Source: Desulfomicrobiaceae bacterium (GTDB lineage: Bacteria > Desulfobacterota > Desulfovibrionia > Desulfovibrionales > Desulfomicrobiaceae). From it: a stretch of DNA of 9,477 bases. The stretch spans positions 1 through 9,477 of the forward strand of contig DPEO01000078.1 in the NCBI GenBank assembly GCA_003530935.1, read 5' to 3'. Every line of letters begins with the position of its first letter. The first letter of the stretch is position 1. Positions 1 through 5,198 of this stretch are shown here, in pieces. Position numbers and translations under genes: made by a program. The notes beneath the pieces were generated by a model. It had not been told where the DNA came from. It saw only the letters and a list, made by a program, of their open reading frames with translations, and searched no databases.

Positions 1-915
1 GTCCTCTTTCCCGCCGGGGGTATGGCATTGGGAACAGGCAGGCACGCCCTGGGAGCGGGCATCGTGATGGCAGGCCGAGCAACGGTTCACTTTGGCTTCA
101 TGGGCCTTGTGGTCAAACGCCACCACCGACCGAGGGGCATCCTTGGCCGCCGACTTGGGAGCCGGAGCCACCAGCAGCATGGCGTCCGTCTGCCCGGCTT
201 CCAGACGCGGCACGTCTGCAACCACTTTGTACGTGGAACGCTTGGCGGCGTCATGGCACCCCGCGCACTCCAGCGGACCTGTGGGTTGCTTGGCCAAGGC
301 GATCTCCATGTGGCATGAGATGCACTTGGCATGAGCCTCTTCTTTGTTTTTGGCAAAAACGAGGTTCCGTTTTTCCGGCGTATCCTGCGTATGACACTTG
401 GAGCAGTTTTCCTTCTGCCCGGGAGCCGGCTGCACCATCTTGGAGGACGCATGACGGTAGTGCAGTGATTTGTCGAAGGGGATCACCTCACGCACCGAGC
501 CCTGCGGGCCAGCGTGGCACAAGCGGCACTCCCCGCTTTGAGGACCGCTCTTCTTCCCAGCCTCAACAGTCTGCTGGTGGCAGCCGATGCAATTGTCATG
601 ATAAATACTCTTGATACGTCCCGGATCTTCGTCCGCCTGCCGCTTGAACAATGGAGTTACCTTGTTCCCATCTGTCACGGTGTGGCAGGAGGCACACTTG
701 TTTTCCACCGCCTTGGTGTGCTTGTCGTGGTCAAAACGAACCACAGGGTACGAAAGCTTGCCGGATGCGGCCAGGGTATCAATGAGAATAAGCCCCGCCC
801 CTCCCGGCTCGGGTGTCCCCTCCTGCTTGCCCCCCAGGGCGTTCAGTCCAAATCCTGCAACCCCCAGACTCAGGCACAGGATGCCGACCCATCGCATTGG
901 TCTTCCCTTCTCCAT
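1..915 (-). CDS. hmcA: HmcA, high-molecular-mass multihaem cytochrome c (N-terminal part, runs off the window)
   Basis: This is the periplasmic cytochrome subunit of the Hmc transmembrane complex, which takes electrons from hydrogenase and cytochrome c3 and passes them to membrane partners. The frame is open from the ATG at 915 to the window edge (305 codons). Residues 1-28 look like a signal peptide with a basic start (MEKGRPMRW) and a hydrophobic core. Eight CXXCH haem sites lie in one frame, starting at residues 74, 109, 130, 171, 198, 217, 279 and 294. They fall into three class III cytochrome modules: residues 55-137 (distal His 63, 66, 106), 146-223 (His 152, 155, 195) and 264 onward. 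The FDKSLHYRH and VAFDHKAHEAK segments match what I remember of Desulfovibrio vulgaris HmcA. An AAGGA site at 924-928, 8 nt upstream, supports the 915 start; ATG 897 is an alternative. Module 2 has three haems, where I recall four in D. vulgaris. The nine-haem cytochrome NhcA is less likely because it lacks this N-terminal half. Confidence 0.88.
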   Translation of the reverse strand, partial: MEKGRPMRWVGILCLSLGVAGFGLNALGGKQEGTPEPGGAGLILIDTLAASGKLSYPVVRFDHDKHTKAVENKCASCHTVTDGNKVTPLFKRQADEDPGRIKSIYHDNCIGCHQQTVEAGKKSGPQSGECRLCHAGPQGSVREVIPFDKSLHYRHASSKMVQPAPGQKENCSKCHTQDTPEKRNLVFAKNKEEAHAKCISCHMEIALAKQPTGPLECAGCHDAAKRSTYKVVADVPRLEAGQTDAMLLVAPAPKSAAKDAPRSVVAFDHKAHEAKVNRCSACHHDARSQGVPACSQCHTPGGKED

Positions 916-943
916 GTGCACAATCCTTTGTTGAAAATCCTCC

Positions 944-957
944 CCGGAACATTCCGG
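944..957. repeat. 14-bp palindrome upstream of hmcA start
   Basis: CCGGAA (944-949) and TTCCGG (952-957) flank a 2-bp centre. It lies 29-42 nt upstream of the hmcA ATG, next to the 965-984 hairpin. As DNA it is a candidate operator half-site pair. As RNA its 2-nt loop would be strained. It contains the TTCCG pentamer that recurs across the divergent region. Confidence 0.5.
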
Positions 958-964
958 CAACCTT

Positions 965-984
965 GGCCTTGACTCCCCAAGGCC
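965..984. repeat. GC-rich hairpin in hmcA leader
   Basis: A perfect 7-bp inverted repeat, GGCCTTG (965-971) and CAAGGCC (978-984), surrounds a 6-nt loop. Read in the hmcA direction the loop is GGGAGT. It sits about 50-70 nt upstream of the hmcA start. No T-run follows it, so it is not a standard intrinsic terminator. Confidence 0.5.
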
Positions 985-1008
985 CGCCTCGCGCCTCAAA
1001 AAGCAAAA

Positions 1009-1047
1009 CATACCAAACAGATGCCTATTTAAGAGCCTGTAGGTATG
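1009..1047. repeat. Imperfect dyad in hmcA leader/promoter region
   Basis: CATACC (1009-1014) pairs with GGTATG (1042-1047), and CAG (1018-1020) pairs with CTG (1037-1039) inside it. It lies just downstream of the possible hmcA promoter, so it could be an operator or a leader hairpin. The inner part is weakly paired. Confidence 0.35.
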
Positions 1048-1065
1048 ATTTTTTCCGACCCCGGA

Positions 1066-1092
1066 GGTATAGAATCCACCGCAACCCGTCAA
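1066..1092 (-). promoter_or_regulatory. Possible sigma-70 promoter for hmcA
   Basis: On the minus strand a TTGACG hexamer (1092-1087) is followed by TATACC (1071-1066). Both resemble sigma-70 boxes, but the 15-bp spacer is short. Transcription from here would give an hmcA leader of about 145 nt containing three inverted repeats. An AGGTAT direct repeat at 1041 and 1065 (plus-strand starts, 24 bp apart) overlaps the -10 side. This is a weak prediction from sequence alone. Confidence 0.28.
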
Positions 1093-1207
1093 GAGCAAAT
1101 CCATTCCTTCACAAGCAAGGCAACTCCAAAGTAAGCAACCGTCTAATTTTCAAAAAACTATTTATCTATCGTCATTCCGCCTCAACCCCTCGTCGTCACC
1201 CGGTCGC

Positions 1208-1227
1208 CATGAATAGATCTTTTCATG
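1208..1227. promoter_or_regulatory. 20-bp near-perfect palindrome, candidate operator
   Basis: CATGAA (1208-1213) and TTCATG (1222-1227) flank a centre built on the palindrome AGATCT (1215-1220). Only the T/T pair at 1214 and 1221 breaks the symmetry. The site is near the middle of the divergent region (293 bp from hmcA, 237 bp from tmcD). The spacing does not match the CRP/FNR/HcpR type (GTGA-N6-TCAC). A dimeric regulator is plausible but unidentified. Confidence 0.45.
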
Positions 1228-1380
1228 ACACAAAAAGCACAAAAATAATGACTATAACACTCTGAATAATCCAATTCAAAATAGGACAAAAATACTATTC
1301 TTTTTTTATCGACCAAAGCAGTCTGATTCTGGAAATATATTTACATACACCAAAGCGTACGTTATCCGCCCTTCAAAACA

Positions 1381-1417
1381 TTCCGATTTTCCGACTTAAA
1401 CGTGATGAAAATCGGAA
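1381..1417. promoter_or_regulatory. 11-bp perfect inverted repeat upstream of tmcD
   Basis: TTCCGATTTTC (1381-1391) and GAAAATCGGAA (1407-1417) are exact reverse complements separated by 15 bp. The right arm ends 46 bp before the tmcD ATG. It could be an operator in the tmc promoter or a hairpin in the tmc 5' leader. No T-run follows on either strand, which argues against a terminator. The arms begin and end with the TTCCG/CGGAA pentamer also found in the hmcA leader palindrome. Confidence 0.55.
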
Positions 1418-1450
1418 CAAGGATTCACACAACTACGTGTCCCGTAACAC

Positions 1451-1456
1451 AAGGAG
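1451..1456 (+). promoter_or_regulatory. Ribosome binding site that fixes the tmcD start
   Basis: AAGGAG lies 7 nt before ATG 1464. The same frame opens 27 nt earlier at a GTG (1437), but this Shine-Dalgarno sequence would then be inside the coding region. The ATG is therefore preferred. Confidence 0.7.
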
Positions 1457-1463
1457 AGGGGGT

Positions 1464-2726
1464 ATGGCACCAAAAGCACAGTGGGATTGGAGCGTTGGTT
1501 CGAAAACCGTTGTGGATCTCGCCACGAACAATGACGAGGTTGCATGGCGCGAAGAGAGCCACGCAAGCCCAGATGGAGAGCAGGTGGCCGCCGTGGTGCG
1601 AACAACGGACGAGACCTACACGGTGCAGGTGAACGACACGCTCTGGGAAAGCCAGTTCGATCGTGTGTGGTATCTCCGCTATAGCCCGGACGGACGACTC
1701 ACTGCCCTGGTCAACGACGGCGATTGGAAGCTTTGTGTGGATGAAGAGGCGTGGGAAGAAGGCTATGGGTTTGTCTGGAATACGCTCTTTTCAGAAGACG
1801 GATCCGTCATTGCGTGCTCGGTCAGCGACTCTATGCAGTACGGCATGATCAAGGACGGAGAAATCTGGCCCAATCTCTTTGCCAATGCCAACAATTTCGT
1901 GCTCAGCGCCGACGGGGCGCATACGGCCGCCGCAGTCCAGACCGAACCCCTCGGGCAAGCGGAGATCTTCAAATTCAAACAAGGAGTCTTCTCCGTTGCC
2001 GTGGACGGCGAACCTTGGGAGCGCAATTTCGTCAACGTCTGGACCCCAGTCATCAGCCCCAGCGGCACCCACGTAGCGGCCCAAGTGCGGCTGAACCTCT
2101 TCGAATACACCATCGCCTGCAACGGCGCTACTTGGAATGAAACGTTCTCCCAGGTGTGGGAGCCCTGCTTCCACCCCAAGACCAACGCCATCGCCGCGCC
2201 GGTGCGCCTCGGAGGGAAATGGGGGATGGCTGTGGATGGCCAGGTGGTCTGGAAACCGCAATTTTTCCAGGTGTGGCACCAACGCTACACGCCCCGAGGA
2301 GACCGCCTGATAGCCCTCGTATGCCCGCAATACGGCCGCTGGACCGTTGCCGTGGACGGTCAGGCGTGGCGCACCACTTTTGGAGATATGATTTCCGATC
2401 TCACAACCAGCCCTGATGGACGTAGAATCGCCGCCGTTGGCAAAGAAAACGAACGCTGGACCATCATTGCCGACGACAAAGCATGGCCGGAGATGTACGA
2501 CATGTGCTGGAAGCCGGTTTTTTCTCCCAATGGAGATCACGTTGCGGCAAAAGTCGAACGTTCCAAAAAATACACCATCGTCGTGGATGGAAAGCCATAC
2601 TCCAAAGAATTTTCTGAGTGTTGGGACCCAATATTCAGCGATGACGGAAATCTTATTCTGATTCGTGGAATTATCAATAATACATATATCCGTATCGTGG
2701 AACGTGTTTCCACTATATGCGGCTAG
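1464..2726 (+). CDS. tmcD: TmcD, Trp-rich beta-propeller-like subunit of the Tmc complex
   Basis: This 420-residue protein has no signal peptide or membrane segment, so it should be cytoplasmic. It contains 22 tryptophans (about 5%) and is almost entirely tandem WD40-like repeats with a period of roughly 38-40 residues. The unit reads approximately DGxxW-xxxF-xxVW-xxxxSPDG-xxxAAxV. I count nine clear units, starting near residues 57, 93, 131, 181, 220, 258, 298, 337 and 375, plus a diverged first one over residues 9-45. TmcD in Desulfovibrio is described as a tryptophan-rich protein of the transmembrane complex, and the gene sits directly upstream of tmcC (8-nt gap), so the assignment rests on both. 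A structural or docking role on the cytoplasmic face next to TmcB is inferred; no catalytic residues are evident. The last 90 bases are more AT-rich than the rest. Confidence 0.85.
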   Translation: MAPKAQWDWSVGSKTVVDLATNNDEVAWREESHASPDGEQVAAVVRTTDETYTVQVNDTLWESQFDRVWYLRYSPDGRLTALVNDGDWKLCVDEEAWEEGYGFVWNTLFSEDGSVIACSVSDSMQYGMIKDGEIWPNLFANANNFVLSADGAHTAAAVQTEPLGQAEIFKFKQGVFSVAVDGEPWERNFVNVWTPVISPSGTHVAAQVRLNLFEYTIACNGATWNETFSQVWEPCFHPKTNAIAAPVRLGGKWGMAVDGQVVWKPQFFQVWHQRYTPRGDRLIALVCPQYGRWTVAVDGQAWRTTFGDMISDLTTSPDGRRIAAVGKENERWTIIADDKAWPEMYDMCWKPVFSPNGDHVAAKVERSKKYTIVVDGKPYSKEFSECWDPIFSDDGNLILIRGIINNTYIRIVERVSTICG

Positions 2727-2734
2727 GAGGGAGT

Positions 2735-3394
2735 ATGGAACGAATCTACGTCTTTGTCTCTGGACCACTGGCCTGGATCGCCTGGACGGTGTTCGTGGTT
2801 GGATCCATCTACCGCATCTGGCATCTTCTCAAACTTGCCAAAGAAAAAGAACAAGTTCTCTTTTCCTATATATCATTCAAATACGCCATCCGTTCCATCA
2901 TCAATTGGGCAATTCCTTGGAATACCAACAACATGCGTCTGCATCCCATCTTCGTCGGGGTGGCATTTCTGTTTCATATCGGCTTTTTCCTCATCCTTGC
3001 GTTCCTTTCCGCCCATGTGATTCTCTTGGAAGAAGGCTTCGGTTTGGGCTGGCCCGCTCTCCCCGACATCGTGGCCGACATGCTGGCCTTTGCGGTACTT
3101 GGCGCCTGCATCTTTTTCGCCGCACGTCGGGTGGTGCGCCCGGAGGTGGCTTTTGTCACTGATTGGACCGACTATGCCTTGTTGGGGCTTGTGGCAGCCC
3201 CGTTTCTCACCGGCATCCTCGCGTATCACCAATGGGGAGACCCCCTGGTCGTAACGCTCCTGCACATCCTCTCCGCAGAGCTGCTCATCGCGAGCATCCC
3301 CTTCACCCGGCTATCCCACATGCTTTTTGCGCCCTTCACGCGGGGATACATCGGATCGGAATTCGGCATGGTGCGCCACGTCAAGGATTGGTAA
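2735..3394 (+). CDS. tmcC: TmcC, membrane cytochrome b-type subunit of the Tmc complex
   Basis: This 219-residue membrane protein has about five hydrophobic helices, near residues 5-25, 70-97, 112-130, 147-165 and 170-192. It belongs to the NarI-like group with HmcE and DsrM, which bind haem b and exchange electrons with menaquinone. Histidines at 70, 81 and 94 around helix 2 and at 165, 177 and 195 near helices 4-5 are candidate haem ligands. AGGAGGG (2725-2731) just before ATG 2735 decides the start; an in-frame ATG at 2717 lies upstream of that site, inside the end of tmcD. The gene is between tmcD and tmcB in one transcription unit. It would link periplasmic TmcA to cytoplasmic TmcB across the membrane. 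Confidence 0.87.
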   Translation: MERIYVFVSGPLAWIAWTVFVVGSIYRIWHLLKLAKEKEQVLFSYISFKYAIRSIINWAIPWNTNNMRLHPIFVGVAFLFHIGFFLILAFLSAHVILLEEGFGLGWPALPDIVADMLAFAVLGACIFFAARRVVRPEVAFVTDWTDYALLGLVAAPFLTGILAYHQWGDPLVVTLLHILSAELLIASIPFTRLSHMLFAPFTRGYIGSEFGMVRHVKDW

Positions 3395-3412
3395 TCAACA
3401 AGGAGATTCTCC

Positions 3413-4729
3413 ATGTCAGAACGAGTATGGATCAAAGACGAAGGCATCGAACGCGGGGCGGAGGCCCTTACTCCAGAACGCATTGAGCGCACGATCAATG
3501 CGGTGCTCGGCAATGAAACCGGTGCCCGCCTCATGGCCTACGTAGAAACCTGCGCCCATTGCGGATTGTGCTCGGAGGCTTGCCATTTCTACCTCTCACG
3601 GGACAGAGATCCGAGCTATTCGCCCGTGGGCAAGGTGAAACAAACCATTTGGCCGATGCTCAAAAACAAAGGCAAAGTTTCTGTGGAATTCATGAAACAA
3701 GCGACACAGATCGCGCAAACAGAATGCAATTTGTGTCGAAGATGCGTGCAGTATTGTCCATTTGGAATCGATATCGCGTATATGATGACTTTGGTCCGGC
3801 GTATCGTGCATAAATTGGAGCTCACGCCGCTCTATATCCAAGATACCGCCCACTCCCACTCCGCCACACTCAACCAAATGTGGGTCAAAGACGACGAGTG
3901 GATCGACGCCCTGCACTGGCAAGAGGACGAGCTTCGGGACGAGTTCCCGACGGCCCGTATCCCTCTGGAAAAAGAGGGCGCGGAGATCATGTATTCGGTT
4001 ATCGGGCCAGAGCCCAAATTCCGCACCCAGCTCATCTACCAGGCCGCAGCCATCATGAACGTGGCCGGCCTCGACTGGACCATGCCGGCCACCCCAGGGT
4101 GGGACAACTCGGATATGGCCATGTTCACGGGAGACAGCGAGATCATGGCCCGGCTCAAACGCGCCCATTTCGAGACCGCGGCCCGGCTGCGGGTGAAAAA
4201 AATCGTCATGGGGGAATGCGGCCATGCCTTCCGTTCGGTGTACGACACAGGCAACCGCGTGCTCGGCTGGCGCATGCCGCCGATCCCTGTCATCCATGCC
4301 TTGGAATTCTATTGGGATCTTCTCAATGAAGGCCGTATCAAGGTAGCCAAGCAAATTGAAGAGCCGGTGACCTTCCACGACCCGTGCAACGTGGTGCGCG
4401 GCCGCGGTCTGCACGAGAAGGCGCGGGAAGTCGTGCGCGCCTTCTGCAAGAACCTCGTGGAGATGCATCCCAACCGGGAGCACAACCTCTGCTGTGCAGC
4501 CGGCGGCGGGGTCATCAATTGCGGCCCGCCGTTCAAAAACGCCCGGGTGGAAAGCAACCGGGCCAAGGCGGAACAGCTCAAGGCAACTGGCGTCAAAATC
4601 TGTATTGCTCCCTGCCACAATTGCCACGGCGGGCTGGATGACATCATCCACAAGTACGAACTGGACATGGAGCTCAAATTCTTGGGCGAAATCATCTACG
4701 AATGCATGGAAAAACCGGAGGCCCAATAA
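3413..4729 (+). CDS. tmcB: TmcB, HdrD/DsrK-like iron-sulfur subunit of the Tmc complex
   Basis: This 438-residue cytoplasmic protein has two ferredoxin-type [4Fe-4S] motifs: C47-C50-C53-C57 (CAHCGLCSEAC) and C105-C108-C111-C115 (CNLCRRCVQYC). A C-terminal CCG domain of the heterodisulfide-reductase D type follows: DPC at 325, CC at 360-361 and C397/C401/C404. This cysteine set is known in HdrD to bind the catalytic non-cubane cluster. A GECGHA motif at 268-273 is the remnant of the first CCG unit, as I recall for DsrK and HmcF. The family exchanges electrons between the membrane subunit and a thiol/disulfide or ferredoxin-like partner; the actual partner is unknown. The gene follows tmcC after 18 nt with AGGAG at 3401-3405, and ends 1 nt before tmcA. 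Confidence 0.9.
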   Translation: MSERVWIKDEGIERGAEALTPERIERTINAVLGNETGARLMAYVETCAHCGLCSEACHFYLSRDRDPSYSPVGKVKQTIWPMLKNKGKVSVEFMKQATQIAQTECNLCRRCVQYCPFGIDIAYMMTLVRRIVHKLELTPLYIQDTAHSHSATLNQMWVKDDEWIDALHWQEDELRDEFPTARIPLEKEGAEIMYSVIGPEPKFRTQLIYQAAAIMNVAGLDWTMPATPGWDNSDMAMFTGDSEIMARLKRAHFETAARLRVKKIVMGECGHAFRSVYDTGNRVLGWRMPPIPVIHALEFYWDLLNEGRIKVAKQIEEPVTFHDPCNVVRGRGLHEKAREVVRAFCKNLVEMHPNREHNLCCAAGGGVINCGPPFKNARVESNRAKAEQLKATGVKICIAPCHNCHGGLDDIIHKYELDMELKFLGEIIYECMEKPEAQ

Positions 4730-4730
4730 T

Positions 4731-5117
4731 ATGACCCGACGACACCACGCTCTCTGGCTTGGGGCCCTGCTTGGGGGGATGGTTTTGGCGTTGTGCTCCG
4801 CGCCGGCATGGAGCGAAGACACTGTCTTGAAAACCGAAGCCTTTGGCACCTTGCGCCGCCCCGTGGCGATCTTCGACCACGACACCCACAATGAAAAAGC
4901 AGGACTGGACGACTGTGCCATCTGCCACCACGTCTACCAGGACGGGAAGCTCGTAAAGGACTCAAGCTCGGAAGATCAAGCCTGCAGCGATTGCCACGCC
5001 CTCAAGAGACAGGGACGGCAGCCTGGACTGCGGGAGGCCTACCACGGCGCCTGCGTGGGGTGCCACAAGAGCAAAGGCAAGGGACCGGTGGCCTGCGGCC
5101 AGTGCCATCAGCGCTAG
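4731..5117 (+). CDS. tmcA: TmcA, type II tetrahaem cytochrome c3
   Basis: This 128-residue secreted cytochrome is the periplasmic subunit of Tmc and accepts electrons from the hydrogenase/type I cytochrome c3 pool. Residues 1-28 form a signal peptide ending in APAWS. Four CXXCH sites start at residues 62, 85, 108 and 122. The mature part has exactly four other histidines, H50, H53, H67 and H105, enough for bis-His ligation of all four haems. H67 gives the CHH signature of cytochrome c3. All four haem sites are CX2CH, with none of the CX4CH type seen in many type I c3 proteins. GGAGG at 4717-4721 lies inside the end of tmcB, and only one base separates the genes, so translation is probably coupled. 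It ends the tmc set, in D-C-B-A order. Confidence 0.92.
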   Translation: MTRRHHALWLGALLGGMVLALCSAPAWSEDTVLKTEAFGTLRRPVAIFDHDTHNEKAGLDDCAICHHVYQDGKLVKDSSSEDQACSDCHALKRQGRQPGLREAYHGACVGCHKSKGKGPVACGQCHQR

Positions 5118-5130
5118 ATCAAAATCCCAT

Positions 5131-5148
5131 TGCTTGCCGAAACAAGCA
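5131..5148. repeat. Small inverted repeat after tmcA
   Basis: TGCTTG (5131-5136) and CAAGCA (5143-5148) enclose a 6-nt loop, CCGAAA, starting 14 nt after the tmcA stop. No T-run follows, so it is at best a weak mRNA 3'-end or processing structure. Confidence 0.35.
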
Positions 5149-5162
5149 TCCCGGAATACGTT

Positions 5163-5194
5163 AAGGCCCTCACGGCAGCCGCCGCGGGGGCCTT
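5163..5194 (+). promoter_or_regulatory. Strong two-stem hairpin just before the BPL_N-like gene
   Basis: AAGGCCC (5163-5169) pairs with GGGCCTT (5188-5194), and inside it CGGC (5173-5176) pairs with GCCG (5181-5184). The two stems are separated by a symmetric 3x3 internal loop. The stem ends 4 nt before ATG 5199 and contains the G-rich run that is the only Shine-Dalgarno-like sequence there. It may dampen translation of the downstream gene or mark the end of tmc mRNA; no T-run follows. If the real start is TTG 5130, this is simply GC-rich coding sequence. Confidence 0.4.
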
Positions 5195-5198
5195 CGCT

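Larger units (their letters stand above)
916..1463. promoter_or_regulatory. Divergent hmcA/tmcD control region
   Basis: This 548-bp stretch separates two divergent operons and carries no convincing gene. From about 1020 to 1450 it is clearly more AT-rich than the flanking coding DNA. It contains inverted repeats at 944-957, 965-984, 1009-1047, 1208-1227 and 1381-1417. The pentamer TTCCG, on either strand, occurs seven times (945, 952, 1053, 1175, 1381, 1389, 1413), against roughly one expected by chance in this length. I saw no clear sigma-54 element (GG-N10-GC type) in either direction. The layout suggests joint or competing regulation of hmc and tmc, which is inference. Confidence 0.7.

Noticed and set aside
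514..972. Plus-strand open frames of 100-150 codons opposite hmcA
   Set aside because: They lie antisense to a frame with eight in-register CXXCH motifs, show no recognisable motif and lack good ribosome binding sites.
1381..1417. Intrinsic terminator
   Set aside because: The 11-bp inverted repeat is AT-rich in part of the stem, has a long 15-nt loop and is not followed by a T-run in either direction.
916..1463. Sigma-54 type promoter for hmc or tmc
   Set aside because: I looked for GG-N10-GC type elements of the TGGCAC-N5-TTGC form on both strands and found no acceptable match.
2717..2734. Upstream ATG for tmcC at 2717
   Set aside because: It lies before the strong AGGAGGG site at 2725-2731 and inside the tmcD coding end; ATG 2735 is correctly placed after that site.
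1791..2768. A 325-codon minus-strand open frame opposite tmcD
   Set aside because: tmcD on the plus strand shows regular repeats and a clear ribosome binding site, whereas the antisense product has no coherent motif.
3596..4921. A 441-codon minus-strand open frame opposite tmcB/tmcA
   Set aside because: It is the mirror of GC-rich coding DNA. tmcB and tmcA on the plus strand have all family cysteines, while this frame has low-complexity His/Arg/Gly content and no family signature.
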